Origin: Pomacea canaliculata | Taxonomy: Eukaryota > Mollusca > Gastropoda > Architaenioglossa > Ampullariidae | Length of the DNA: 64,000 nt | Direction of reading: 5' to 3' | Assembly (NCBI RefSeq): GCF_003073045.1 | Contig: NC_037590.1 | Coordinates: 40,292,751 to 40,356,750 of the forward strand | Shown: piece by piece, positions 1-13,146 of the stretch | How positions within the stretch are numbered: the first letter of the stretch is position 1 | Layout: every line of letters begins with the position of its first letter | The notes under the pieces: model-generated | What the model was told of the DNA's origin: nothing | The model's database searches: none | The model's input: the letters and a program-made list of their open reading frames with translations, nothing else | Made by a program: the position numbers and the translations under genes

Positions 1-73
1 ACACTATGCACATATATATATATATGTGGATCAATTCTGAGTAAAACATCGAAGTACATAGATTAATCCCTAA

Positions 74-282
74 AGACACAGGCAGTCTGGTGGTGCAATG
101 GTTAGCATATGTCACCAATACAGTGAAGGTAGGCTGTCCTGGGTTCAGCTCTCGTCTTAGGCATGCTATTCCTTTCTCTGCATATGTCGTCTGTTTGCAT
201 GGCTGGCTGCCTTGCCATGATATAGCCTTAGTTGCTGGCTCTGCGTAAAACACTAGTCTCTCCCCCCCACCCTCAAGACAGT
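74..282 (+). mobile_element. tRNA-derived SINE, family 1, copy 1
   Basis: The stretch begins with a tRNA-like A box (TGGTGGTGCAATGGTTAGC) and has a B-box-like GGTTCAGCTCTCG about 50 bases later, followed by a body ending in GTAAAACACTAGTCTCTC and a run of C. The same order of blocks is found inverted at 28455-28639 and, more decayed, at 19905-20062. Shared blocks include TCACCAATACAGTGAAGGT and ATAGCCTTAGTTGCTG. The 3' end is C-rich, not A-rich. I see no clean target duplication here. It is certainly a repeat; the SINE label rests on the internal promoter boxes and on the better copy at 28.5 kb. Confidence 0.75.
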
Positions 283-2436
283 GATAAATGTGTAAAGGTT
301 AACCCTTCCAAATATGCATACATGCACATAATGTCTCCATACTGACTATTTTGTATAATATCCTGTGGAATTTTGAAATAAATGATTGCATTAATTTTGC
401 TGTCATAAAATTAGGGTTTTTTTAACCTTGAAATAAACAGCATATATTGGCTGCAGTTGCAACTTGTATCTATATATAGTTTATAATAATAAATAGGTTA
501 GTTTATCTAGTAGTTCGGCATCTTCCATATAAAAGTATAAGGTATATCTGCATTTTAAAAGTTTCATAGAGATAACTTGTATAGCACATTTTGCCCCACA
601 AGAGAGCTCAGTGCCTGTAACATAGCACACTTCAGCTAACTGTTAGCCAGTCATGCTCAAACTTTGTATGAGGTATGTGGTATAAATGTATTGTAGCAGT
701 TATTCCAGTTGTGACTATGGCAAGTAACACCACTCTTATTACAAAGTACAAAAATAACTGTTGCTGAGAGAATTTGTGCATTGTAAAATATTACTGTACT
801 GCCTGTCTGATTCACTAGCTATGCCTCTTCAATAATCAGAGAGTTGTTTATTAGGGAAGAAGAAACCAGGTCACATTTCCTGATAGCTTTTATGAAAGGC
901 CCAGTTCACTTATTCTTTAGAGTATTGACTGCTTAAAATTAATGGCATAAAGCTTCATATGTGAGTATTTGAACTATGCTCATCGAAAAAAAATCTTTTC
1001 GCTGTTATTGTGGTAGTTGTTGAGTAATTTTATCCTTTTTCAAAATTTTGGTTGATGAATCATGAATTGTCATAATACACAAATCAGTATTCGTGCTGTA
1101 ATCTAATCAAAATCACTTTAATTTAAAGTTCAAATATGGCTAACAGTTAAAGATATCTGTCAAGCAGTATAGAGAATGCAAATTATACAGAAGAACAAAT
1201 CAAATAAACATTTTCCCAAGGCTGGCTGAAAACTTCAAACGATTTCATGTTGGAAATCTCTTCATGCAAGACATTTGTTGTAAACCACACTTTTAAAAGC
1301 AGACATCTTATTTTCTGCAAATCTGGACTACTCCAGCATGTCTCGTGTAAATTTGTGCGTGTATGTGTTTATGCTGTTTGAACATGTCTCTATCCATTTG
1401 TTTTCTTGTGTTTTGGTCTGTGTCTTGTATTGAATTTTGTGTCTTTCTTTGTGGATTAGCCTTTTTTTGTAAGGCTCATTGAGCTTTCTGTTAAGAAAAT
1501 GTGCAGTATTTCTTCATTGTTTTTATAGTCAGAAGCTTCTAAATATTTTTCTGAAAGGACTTGTGATAGACTCTTTGTGTGTGCATGCGTGGTGTCAATC
1601 TGTATGATTGCCATGAATATGCAGTGGTCTAACTGATGGTGATTACCACATGTGTAATTAGTTCATGGATGTATAAACCGCTTTAAGTTACTCTCTGTGA
1701 CATTTGTTGTCAGACATCAGTGACTCTGTCCTGCATAAAATCTATGACTGTATTCTGAGATTAAAAAAAAACAATGTCATGACTGTAGAATTGTTGTAAG
1801 TATTCTTAGCTGCTAAAAACGTGGTACCTAATATTCAGCAAGAGTTAGCGTTAAACCTTAGAGAAACTCAAACTACATGATCATGATAATTTGTATTATA
1901 CAGAATGATTCATAATGTTATTTAATTTGGTCTGAATGAATCATGAAAATGTTGGTCAGTAATGAGATGTGGTCTTTGTTGTGATCAGACTTTAAGCCAT
2001 ATGATACAATATAAAGTTGAATGATTTAATTGACTGATTTAGACAGATCTAATTATATTTTGCGTCAAAGGACATGAGGAAACTAGATTGATGATAAATA
2101 TTTAAATCTATAGAAAGTGATTCTTCCTGGTACGGAAGGCTTGTGTCAGTTGAAAACATGCTGGCTGGTCCAGACTTCATCACCATCCCCACCTAACATT
2201 ACACTACAACAGACTGTTGTCACAGCATAATCACTCTGCTAACACTGCTGTTTGAGCTGACTGTGCTAATCCTGTCTTACAAACACTGTGTTTATAGCTT
2301 ACTGACTGACACCACTATTTTTAGCTTTTCCATCCCACCATCAGAATTCATCCATTTCAATTTTTTCCCTTCTCGGGGTATCCTTAAGATGACCCATGCT
2401 TTGTATTGTCATTGTTGATGCTGCTGTTGGGTAGTT

Positions 2437-3352
2437 AAGTAGTTTAGTTTATTGATTGTTACTCCTCAAGGAGCATAGGGCCGCAACAACACCTCACCAG
2501 CAGACCCAGTTTTGGGCAGCCCCACTCAGTTGGGCCCATGTGGTTCCTTCTTTTGCCTTGCTTTCTACTGTTCTTTTCCAAGTCTGCTTTAGCCTCCCAA
2601 CTCTCCTCTTCCCCTGAGGGTTCCAGTCAAGTGCCTGCTTGGTTTAAGCTGGTTTGCGCAGGGTGTGTCTTATCCAGCCCCATTTGCCCTTTTGATGTCT
2701 TGGCTAGTGGCATTCTGGTTGGTTCTTTTCCACAGGCTGCTGTTGGAGATCTTTTGGGGCCATCTTATTCCCAGAATATGGCATAGGCATCAGTCAGTAG
2801 TAGTCTGGAGCTTGATGCTTCTTGTCACTCTCCAGGTTTCAGAACCATACAGTAGGATAGTTTTCATATTGGTATTGAAGATGCGGATCTTACTGCAGAA
2901 GGATAATGCTCAGGAGTTCCAGATGGGGCGTAGGTTGTTGAACACATGCCTAGCCTTGTTGATGTGGCTTTTGATGTCATTGTCCACTCCACCATCCTTG
3001 TTGACAATGCTCCTCAGATACACAAAGCAGTCTGTTTCCAGGATGTTCTTTCCTTGAAGTTGGATTGGGAGTTCCTGCTTGTTGTTAATTCTCATCACTT
3101 CAGTTTTTTTGGGGTTTTTTTCTGTTGACCTTTAAGCCAGTCTTCTCTGCTTCCTCTGCTAGCTTACTCAGTTGGGTTTGTGCCTCTGCCAATGAGATAG
3201 GAGACTAATGTCATCTCCAAAGTCCAGGTCCTCTAGCTGTTTGGTGAAGGTCCACTGGATACCACTGGTTATCTTGGGTTGTCTTGCACATAAATCAGTC
3301 TTTGACCATCCAGAAGATTGTTGGTGATAATATGCAACCCTGTCTTCATTAC
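2437..3352 (-). mobile_element. 5'-truncated LINE copy (LINE-A family)
   Basis: Read on the minus strand this matches the 3' third of the LINE at 60223-62921. It has the reverse transcriptase stretch TKQLEDLDFGDDISLL (FGDD where the other copy has FADD), then KVNRK, KQELPIQLQGKNILETDCF, INKARHVFNNLRPIW and the CCHC-less tail with KEPTRMPLAKTSK. Several stops and frameshifts make it inactive. The 3' end, at the low coordinate, reads AACAATCAATAAACTAAACT after CTCCTTGAGGAGTA. It lies in the UNK intron just before the first exon in view. Confidence 0.85.
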
Positions 3353-3616
3353 TCCTGCTTTTGGGTATTGTAGTCAAATATTTTTAAGCTGAGAACACAG
3401 GGTGTATGCATGCCTAAGAAAGCTGCAGCTTAAGAAGATGCATTCAATTAGTGAAACAGACAAGAAGCTATTCTCTTCAATGTTCTTTTTAATACTTTGT
3501 GTAGATACAAAATGTGTGCAAGAGAGAGAAAGAAAGAGATAAATTTTTCTGTTGACAAAAAGATTCTGATGCTGTAAAGGAAAATAATTTAACAGACATT
3601 TGTTGTTCTTTTGCAG

Positions 3617-6600
3617 TTGTCCCTTCTTGCACCGGACTGCTGGTGACACAGAACGCCGCTATCATTTGAGATATTACAAAACAGGCACTTGTGTATATGA
3701 AACAGACTCTCGAGGAAACTGTGTGAAAAATGGACCTCACTGTGCCTTTGCACATGGTGCTTCTGATCTTAGACCTCCAGTTTATGATAAAAATGAAGGA
3801 CAAGGCATAGAACTCTTGGAGAAAGCCAGTGACCCATCACTTTTGACAACCACATCAAGTAGCATAGAAAAAGACAAAATGCCAGCTGAAGATCCAAGGT
3901 GGAACGGTCAGTGAACATTTTATATGACGTCTTGAGCTTGAATGAGGGTATACTTTTTTGATATTCTGTATTGTAGATGTGTGCATGAAATAGACATGTA
4001 TCTATAAACTCTTCCTTACTCAAACAAAATTGATGAGGCTCAGTCTGCCTTTGTTACTGCATTCACATTTGGACCAATTAGTAGGTCTAAGATTCACCTC
4101 GGCTGGTGGCTGGAAATTGTCCTTTATCCCCCTCACCTCCATCTACTGAATGGATACCTATTTTGTCAGAAAGGAGTGAATTAGGTATCAGCTAAGTGTC
4201 CTAGATATAATTAGAGTCCATGTTAAAACTGCAAGACTTTTAATACCCGATATGCTTGTGACAATGAGTAAAACATATTTTGGGAGGTGGGGGGGGGATG
4301 TGTGTGCGCACGCTGTTGTGTTGATGAGTGAAGGATTAGTTTTTCTGTCCTTTTAGGCACTTCATGTGTTTTCTTTAACCAAATTACTGTTCTGACACTT
4401 AAGCAAAAAATAGTGATTGTGATGACTTAATTCTATTAATAATGTGGTAGGTAGCTTTCTTCTAGATCACCAATTTTCATAGCTTTTGTCTGTTTATTTG
4501 ATTTAGAAGTTTTCTTGGACTTCAAAGCTCCTTGAAATATGTGATACATGTACATAATTCTGCATAGCTTATAAATAGGGACTTTCTGATGGAAATTCTC
4601 TTTTCTTTTTTTTTTTATCTCTTACATTTTTAGCATAGTATGTTTAGGTTTCTTCTATGTTAATTTTGTTCTGTTTGCTTACCTCATAATACCCTTGTTT
4701 CTATAATCTGTGGCCATCTTTCTTATGCAATTTTAAATTTGTCTGCACAGATACAAACTATGTACTAGCTAACTATAAAACTGAGCAATGCAAACGCCCA
4801 CCAAGATTATGTCGACAAGGCTATGCTTGCCCTCAGTACCACAACGTGCGAGACCGTAGAAGAAGCCCGAAGCTTATGAAATACAGGTTGGTTGAGATCA
4901 GCTCTGGCTGATTGAAAGAGAAAAATCATGAGAATGTTTAGGAAAGTGTTTAAAGTGTTTCAGAGTTTATAAGTTATATCAGTAGGTATGTTTTTTTTGC
5001 CTGTTTTATGGGCTTCATGATGGCTGTAGAGGTGCTTTTCAGGCATAGCCAGCATCATATGCAGGGATACTTCTATTTTTGTCATAAATAGGATTATTTA
5101 CAGAGCCAGAAATGAGGATACTCCATGATTCATTAATTCGTTTGTTCGTTGACTGGTACCAGTTGTTGGTGGGGGAGCATGTGGATAGACACAGCAGCTG
5201 ACAATGCCCACCACTCAGGCCTGTCTTGGGCAATGGTGGTCAGGTCCTGTGTGGGACAGTTAACTCACTCCTTCATGTTTATAAGCCAGTTCTTCCTCTG
5301 GTAATCATAGCTTTGACCTTTCTCTAAAGATACCTTTTTTTGGCAATCATGCTGGGTAGCATGACCAACCCATACCAAATTACATTGCTTGACTATTGCA
5401 AGTAAGGGTTCCTGATGTGCTATGAGTGTTGCGACATTCTTCATACAAAGTCATTGGTTTTCTGTTCCTTCTGTGAGATCCAAACCAGTCTCCTCAGGCA
5501 CTTGTTCTCAAATTCCTTGATTCTCCTTTCTGTATCTGCAGAGTACAGAGTCCACGTTTCACATCTATAAAGCAGGATTGGTACTACATGGGGCTTTTAT
5601 AAATTGTAATTCATAGTAAACCTGTTGTTATGGCTGCCCCAGACCCCCGTCCAGCCTAGCCACTGGTGCTGTTGCAATCCTAATGCAGATATCTGTTGTG
5701 GAGCTGTAGTCTTTGGAGAGGGTGGCTCTCAAGTACTGAAAGCTGTTTACCTCTTTCAGCCATACTCCATATAGGTATTATGTTGACAGGATGTCATGAG
5801 CAGTTGTCCTGTTGGGAGAAATCCCAATATTTCTTTTTGGGAGTTGTATACCAGTTATACTTCACAAATTATTTGAAATTGTTACAATTTTGTCATGATA
5901 CTTTGATAGGTATATGTAGGTAAAACATTTTTTAAAAATTGTTCCTTCAATTTGTCTTCATTCATTTGAACTGAGGAGCAAGTTTTAATCATTTGTAAAG
6001 TGTAAAAATGATTTCCCATTGGATATCTTTGGCATTGGGTTTCATCATCTTATGTTGGTATTTATATGCTCATCTGCATTTTTATTCCTTATTTGTTTCT
6101 TCCTCACCCAAATAAGAAATAATGGCTTATTTAATAATAATTTACTTTTAATTTCATGAAAGTATTTTTATTTAATTTTTGGTTTGCAAAGTATGGCAAG
6201 CATACATTTTGACGTGCATACCACTGTGGTTGCACTAGTCGTTTCCTAGTACTCTTCATTCTTTTAGTCTTCATGAATACCGTAGTTTTGGCTCATTGCC
6301 TCAGTAGCAGTCAGAATTCAGTAGCCATTACCTTGAGTGCAGTGTTTCAAATAAGTAATGTTTTGTTTTAGGTCCACCCCATGTCCAAATGTAAAGCATG
6401 GAGATGAGTGGGGAGATCCAACGCAGTGTGAAAATGGTGATAGCTGTGTCTACTGTCACACACGTACTGAACAACAGTTTCACCCTGAGGTAGAGAGAGT
6501 TTATCCTGTCTTTACTGCTGTATAATATTTTTTGTCATGTGCAAATGATACACTTTTGTATATAATTTATTATTTTTTTCCATTGTTTTTCTTTTGTTTT

Positions 6601-9600
6601 TCACTTCTTTATTTATGTTTGACAACCAATTACATATGCAAAGTAAAAATTTGTTATTTGTGATTGCTAGGTAGAGAATACAGGTAGGTTAAAGTGGGAA
6701 ATAGCACTTTAAAAAGGTATGTTTTGAAATTCTAACAGTAGAGTAGTTATCTTCCATTTGATAAACCAAATGTTCAAATTTGCATTCATGAATATATTCT
6801 TTGGGCAGATTTATAAATCAACAAAATGCAATGACATGGTACAGACAGGCTCCTGTCCCAGAGGGGCATTTTGTGCCTTTGCGCATGTGGAACGTGAGTT
6901 GTATAAGAAAATAGTTACTTTCTGCAAAGAATGCAAAACATAGTGTATATTCATAACAACTGACTCTGTACTTAAGAAGTTATGTTTTTTTTTATTATTA
7001 TTCCTTTACGCTCGCAGGGGAGCAAGAAGTTATGTTTGCATCGCTATAACAAAATTATGTGCCTATTGCTGTTTCGGCTCCTCGTTTCAGTTCATGAGGC
7101 TATCAAAAGATAAGGACTCACTGTTATAAAATAAACCTTCAGATGCAAAGGCTTACATGAATAAAAATCAGTTATAGTTTACTGTGCTTTTATTTGTTTA
7201 AGCCATCGTTTCTTAAATGATTGTTCTTTGACAGATGAGATGACATCTCAACGTGAAGTAATATCTACAACAGAAAACTCTTTAGCAGCATTTGTTACCA
7301 ATGCCTTACCAGACTCAATAAACACTGATCTACAACCTCATTCTAATTCTTACTCTGAGAAGGTTAGTGTGATCTTGCTGGTTGTAGCATTATTAACAGA
7401 TACATGAAATTCCATAACCAAGACTACTATAATGTTTTTGGAAATTTTCTGGATGCAATGTCATTGTAATCTGTAAGAACTAGACATGAAGAATGTAGCC
7501 TTAGCTTCAGAATTTCTTCTGTTTTATGTCTGTTTAGGTTAGTCAAGAACAGAATGGCAAGTCTCATGGCATCAAATTGCCAGATCCTATTGGCAAAGAA
7601 CGGGCTAATAGCAACAGTAGTAACTATGTGAGTTAAAGATTAGACACATCTGTGAGCATCGTAAAGTTAAGTGAGTTGAAGGAAGCAAGAACAGTTTTGC
7701 TTCCAGTCATCATCAACAAATCATGAAATAATCATATGGTTAAATATTGATGAATGTTAGCAGTTCTTCTCTAGTCATTATTATCAGAGATCATTATCAT
7801 CAGACAATTACAAGGGAGAAATATCCTTCATATCATTATAGACACATAAAAACTGTGGTAAATGTGTTTGAGAGTAAAGGACTGTTTTTTGTTATAAAGG
7901 CTCTCTAGGTTTGCATGCTTGCGTATGTTTTTCTGTATTTGCATGCTTCAATTTTCTGTGGACAGCATTTAAATGGCTTTTGCATGTGTTGTTATAGAGA
8001 TATCATCCATTTACAATTAAGAGCATTCCATTAAGATGAAACTGTGATGAATTTCTGACATTTGTCTATTTCAGCTTTCATTAAGTCTAGGTCCGTTAGA
8101 TGTGTATAATAAAGGAAGATCCAGTAGTGTTTCCAGCAGCATTAGTTCAGATTTTGGCTCAGGTCACTCCTATCACAAAGCACCAGGTTCTGAGCGAGAA
8201 GATGCAAATGTAAGCATTCAGTATCTGATTGGCATCTCTGTTCTTGGCTTTCTTTTATTTAACAGGCATGACTTTGACTTTTTTCATTTGTTTTTTTTCT
8301 GCCAGAACTGAAATTTTCAGCCAAAACAAGAAAAAGTAAAACCAGCATCCGCCAAAATTAAAACCTCCACCAAAAGTCAGAGCTTTGTCCACCAAAAAGT
8401 CCCAATAAAACAGCACTTTTATTTGCAGACCAAAATAATACCAGACTTAGACTCCTTAACAGCCAGTCACGAGAGGCCATTTTTATTTTGGACGTGTGTT
8501 GATCTGAATTTTGCTCTATGCCTGTCATTTAAAAATATTAATAGTTCCATTGATGAAGAAGTCATGATTTAGCTACACATTGTGGCTGTAAAGATGTTCT
8601 GCATTAAAGCAAAAACCTTCCCATGATAAGGGTTGAAAACTAGAAGTCACTGCAACATGATTGAAATGCAGGGAGATGGGGGGGTTACTTTAAGTTTCCA
8701 AAATTTCTTTGTGTCGGTGTAAAATGTTCACTGTGTATGTGTTTGTATGATTGCTGATAGTGATCTTCTTCTCTGTCTTATGGCATCGCTATCTCTCGTC
8801 CTTAACATCTTGCGAAGCTTACTGTGCTTGCTTCCATGTGGGGAAATGTGCTATATAAATCCTATTATTATTAACTTGAATTCTGCTCAGCATCAGTGAA
8901 CTTGCCAGGTATAGGACACATGATGTCTGCAATTTCTGTCAGCATTTATAAATACAAAGACTTTTATCCAAGCAAAAAAAAATTTTTTTTTTAAAATTCA
9001 ACCCACCAAAAATAATCATTGAAACAATAGCTTTTTAATGTGTTACACTTTTTTTGTAGGGATGTGCAGATGTTTTGTTAATACTATGCAATGCTGTACA
9101 TCATGGCTGCAGAAGTTTTAATATTATATTTTTGAGTGTATGCATGCATCTTCTGTTTCAAAACTTTTAATAAAACATGCAGTTAAACAAAAATAAGCAT
9201 TTTAGCACTATTTTATGAACTGATTATGAAAGTGGTACATTCATTAGTTTAATAATGCCACGATAGATTGGGAATCTTGTATTTCAGCTGACATTTAGAT
9301 AATTCAGTTTTTGTCATGGCCATTTCTCACACCTGATGTAATCGATAAAATAAGTTTAGGTAACAGCTTTCCATTTTACATTATCAGTGTGTTTTTACAT
9401 TTGCTTATGTTTAACTCAAAAGGTAGTATCAGTCAGAGGTAGACGGAATATTTCCTGGCTTTGTGAAAAGAGAACTTAGCCATTGAAAAGGTTGACTGTC
9501 ATTGTACAAAGCAGATTCCAGCTTAGTTCTGCAGTTGGTCTAGCTCAAGAAGTCCTGTGCTGTTGAAATGGATACACTAGGTAGTGTGCTAGTAATTGTT

Positions 9601-12600
9601 ATTGATTCATTTTGAATTTATTTGTGCACCTCCAAGAAAAGTGTGAAAATAAGTCTTATTATTGCAAATCTCATTTTTTTAAAACAGGTAAAATTAAAAC
9701 AACAGCTTCAAGCCATTGAAAATGACCCTCTGTTGGACAATACAGAGAAAGCAAGACGAAAAGAAGCTCTCATTCTTCAGCACACCCGTGGCACCACTGG
9801 ACTTGGTGTAGGACCTTGCACATTGTACTCTCCTGTTAGCCAAGCACCTTCGGGGTGTTTGGCCCCCAGCCTTAGCACCATGTCTCCTCTGGCACCTGCC
9901 TTCTATCCCCCGGCCAATACTGTAGAGTCAGTAGTAGGTGAGGTATCAACTGCTGAAAATTTAGATAGCTTAACATTTCCCCAACATAGTACCAAAAATA
10001 TTGTGCTTTCTTAAATAATTTCGATGATTTTAAACCTTTCAGCTCATTTGTAATGAAGGCAAGATTTAGCTTGCTGTCTATAAAATTACTTGTCAGAACC
10101 TTAGTTTGATGATGAAAATTTAGAGACATATAACAAGTAGGTTTTCTGAACAACTTGTCGTTAAAAAAATGCATCACTTGTTCTTCATGCTGATGGTCTT
10201 TTTACTTATTCTCAGGCAATGCTTTGGGTGATTTGAACATGGATGACTTTGACATTACCAGCATTGACCGGGAGCTAGATCGTGAGCGTGACAATGACAG
10301 CAACTCTGTCAGCAGCACCCTGTCAACCAGCTTCTCTGCATCTGGAGTTTTTTCGTCATCTGGACCCATTGGCATTCCACCCAGTACACTTCAGCAAAGG
10401 GGGAGCATTAGCAGTCTGTCCCAATCCCCTCCTTCACCTTTTGGAAGTCTGCCTCACTCCACTCTTGCTTTTCAGCTACAAAGAGACTCATTACATGACC
10501 AGGTGAGGAATTAAATTGGCATGCAGAGTATGCCAATTGCAAATCTGTAGGGTAAAAGGCTACCTTTATTAGGTCTCTCAGTATTTGTTCCACCTAAATT
10601 CTAATTCAAAATTGTTTTAAACCTTGAGTTTGTTTATACAAATTTGTGTCATGTGTATGCTATAACAATACAAATAATGCTGTAGAAATGCCATTAATAA
10701 TAGTTTATATGTATTTATAGAGCAACCTTTCTGGCTCTAAGCAAAGCTTTCTGTCTGAGGATTATTAATGGGAATTATTGTCAGGAAAGAGATGCATATT
10801 GATAATATTTAACTGTTTTGCCTCCAGTCTTCATCTCCATTGCTGGGTCATTCCGTTCTCAGCAAGTACCATGGGGGGCATAGCTTTAATGATGGCAGCA
10901 CCATGTCACCACGCAGTGGGGGTCAGCAGTCCCCACTGTATCCTCATTTGAGCCAGCAAGGAGTCAACTCCAGCACTAACAATGGTTCATCCAGTGAGAT
11001 CCAGCGATTGCGGGATGATTTAATAGCAACACGCAATAAACTGTCTGAGTGGGAGGGTGTTTACACACAAGCCAAGTGTGTGAGTATCAACATGGCATGT
11101 TGCTGTTTTGTCATTGTGCCTATATGGGTTTTTTGGTCTGTAAAATGATAGCCTCTTGCCATATCTGTAAAACAAGTGTTAAACGACCCACCCATAATTT
11201 TCCTTTTCTATGATTTAGCAGTGTAGTGGGAAAACACCAAGGTGCTAAATCCATCAATTTTTTCCCCCAAATATTTTATTTTTCTTTGGAAGTGTTGTAA
11301 ATTCTTACATCTTTTTTAATCTGTGACTAAGCATGCCTTTCTATGTAAATGATGTGTGCTTTGTCTTTATCTGTATGTTTTATTAACCAGGCATGTGAAG
11401 CTTGGAGAAAGGAAGCAGAGGAGAGCTTAAAGCGTGCTAAACATGCTGAAGAGGAAAGACTGCAGGCAGTCAAACAGCGAGATGAGGTAAAGATGAGAAA
11501 AATGCTAATCTAATAACTCTTTACAGTTCATTCAGATGTGCATAGTCAAGACAAAAAGCCTTCTTTAGCAGATGAATTAGAAATTCTGAACTGGAAAGAG
11601 CTCACTCTAAATCCGCGGTTCTCAAACGGTGGGGTTCGCCCCCCTGGGGAATCGCAATGTGCTTACAAAGGGGGCGGGAAGGTGGTAATTTTTTTAATGT
11701 TTCTTATACCGGCATTAGTGAAATTAGCATACATTGCTGGCTAAGGGGGGAGTGGGGACATACCTTTGTTCGTCAAGAGGGGCGTCACAGGTAAAAGGTT
11801 GAGAACAGCTGCTCTAAATAAAGGCTTGTAGAAAGTGCCTATATTTACTGTTTTGCTCACTCATTGTCTTGCATTCTCTTCTTATTTATTTTCTCCCTCA
11901 TACTTTTTCTTTTACACATATAAATCACTAATACACATATTTTTTAATACAAAATATTATCCATACATGCATATATGCTCATGTACAATTTTTAATGTAA
12001 AGGCCTCTGTGTGTGTGTTTTTGGAGACATGGCATCATGTAAAGATATGATTGAAATCTGCATGGCTCATTTAATACGTCTGCTGAATTTTATTATTTTG
12101 CACATCTGTTTTAGGCCTTGTCCCAGTTACAAAGAATACGACAAGAAAAAGGTCCCATATTTTTGCATGGTCTACAAGGAAAACAAGAACTGGAGGCTTT
12201 ATCAGTAGAACAGCTGCAAAAGCTGAAACTACAACTACAGCTAGATCTTAATGCATTAGATCAGGTAAAGGAAATGTGATTTAGTTTTCTGTTCTACAGA
12301 AGTAATTGTTTGCTTACCAGACTGCCATAGCCTTAACACGTAGCATCATATCTGTTCTTTATATTCTGAGAATGAGCCAGAGAACTCTGCTTTGGGTGGG
12401 TTTCTGCCACTAACTTCTGTAATTTTGTTGTCGACTATCAGTCTATTGCTTCGTTTGATTCAAGCTGATCAGTGTGCTGCATCAGTGTAGTAAAATGATA
12501 AAACACTTACACTACTTACACTCATGATGTCCCCCAACTTGCAAGTCATATTTGGCAAGGGGTACATGAGGTTTTTAGTGAAGAGGGATTACAGTGGTAT

Positions 12601-13146
12601 CAGCAACTCCTTCATTCATCTCTTTCTCTCTGTGACTCCTACCTCTCCTATCTTCCTACTGCCTGTACCCTCATCGCGCCCCCCAATCTCTGTGGTATAC
12701 TCTTGAAGGTACTCTTTCAAATTACAGCATTAACATTTGCTCTATGTTGAGACGTAGAAATCGTTTCTATACAGTATTTTGTTTTCCATTTGAAGGCGCA
12801 GAAATACTGTGAAAAACAGAGAAAATAAACATTAAAGATGTAAATATTCTCCAGAGTAACCATGACTAAAACATAGCCCTTAACCTTCCATTGATATTCC
12901 TGCTAAATTTGGTGAGAGACAGACAATAGCTTTTTGCATTATTTTTAACCTAAGCCCTTCACAAAAAAAGTGTTTCACTTTGTTTAACTTCTGTTTCATG
13001 CTTTTTCATGGTTTTTGTTTAAATATAGCTTCTATGGATGTATTTACTGCTGTGTACCATGCTCTCATTCTAGTAATTCTGCCTAATTGCAGTTAATGGT
13101 CCGGAAACTTCAGCGTGGAAGCAGTGTACCTGTAAGCAGTTCCTAG
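3617..13146 (+). CDS. UNK: Unkempt orthologue (CCCH zinc-finger RNA-binding protein), 3' part of gene
   Basis: Thirteen exons fit GT-AG borders and keep one frame: 3617-3906, 4751-4886, 6372-6489, 6809-6893, 7235-7362, 7538-7627, 8075-8209, 9688-9937, 10216-10502, 10828-11079, 11391-11486, 12115-12264, 13093-13146 (about 689 aa; the N-terminus lies upstream of the window). The first exon opens in the last part of a CCCH finger (CPFLHRTAGDTERRYH). Four complete fingers follow, ending in HCAFAH, CPQYH, CVYCH and CAFAH. A Ser-rich middle holds SYHKAPGSERED and FYPPANTVESVV, both close to vertebrate UNK. A coiled coil (exons 10828-12264; ACEAWRKEAEE) follows. Family knowledge: UNK binds UAG/U-rich sites in mRNA and represses translation. 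Odd point: the vertebrate C-terminal RING is not seen. The model ends in a short tail at TAG 13144, and a GTAAGC donor-like site at 13132 could instead lead to an unseen last exon. Confidence 0.93.
5036..5800 (-). mobile_element. LINE relic (LINE-B family, RTE-like), 3' part
   Basis: On the minus strand the decayed reading shows FKYLGATLSKDYSSTTDI, then a broken version of the usual YGCETWTL...ERRI..FENKCLRRL block and a remnant of the VWFGHVTRNDTL-type motif. The same stretch, in better shape, is found at 54960-55800 on the plus strand, including the ATGCTCCCCCA block near the 3' end. Many stops; not functional. It sits in the UNK intron between exons 4751-4886 and 6372-6489. The clade label (RTE-like) is from memory of the motif style and is tentative. 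Confidence 0.7.
6974..7037. mobile_element. 36-bp insertion between 14-bp direct repeats
   Basis: AAGAAGTTATGTTT occurs at 6974-6987 and again at 7024-7037, flanking a 36-bp insert of T-rich DNA ending in CTTTACGCTCGCAGGGGAGC. On the minus strand the insert reads as a short unique piece followed by an A-rich tail (AATAATAATAAAAAAA). That is what an extremely 5'-truncated retrotransposon insertion with its target-site duplication looks like. It lies in an UNK intron. Confidence 0.6.
8700..8876 (+). repeat. Probable SINE/LINE 3' fragment
   Basis: The segment ends in GTGCTATATAAATCC followed by a short (ATT)n run, an ending shared by many invertebrate SINE and LINE 3' tails. I see no internal promoter boxes and no target duplication, so both ends are approximate. 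It lies in the UNK intron 8210-9687, which otherwise holds nothing that I recognise. Confidence 0.3.
11605..11819. mobile_element. hAT-type MITE, 199 bp, with 8-bp target duplication
   Basis: CTCTAAAT occurs at 11605-11612 and at 11812-11819, flanking an element (11613-11811) that starts CCGCGGTTCTCAAACGGTGG and ends AAAAGGTTGAGAACAGCTG. The ends are imperfect inverted repeats of the GGTTCTCAA...TTGAGAAC type seen in many animal hAT elements, and an 8-bp duplication is the hAT hallmark. No transposase is encoded, so this is a non-autonomous copy. It lies in the UNK intron between exons 11391-11486 and 12115-12264. Confidence 0.85.

Noticed and set aside
74..160. A functional tRNA gene
   Set aside because: A and B boxes are present, but the B box is degenerate, no full cloverleaf is apparent, and a SINE body follows.
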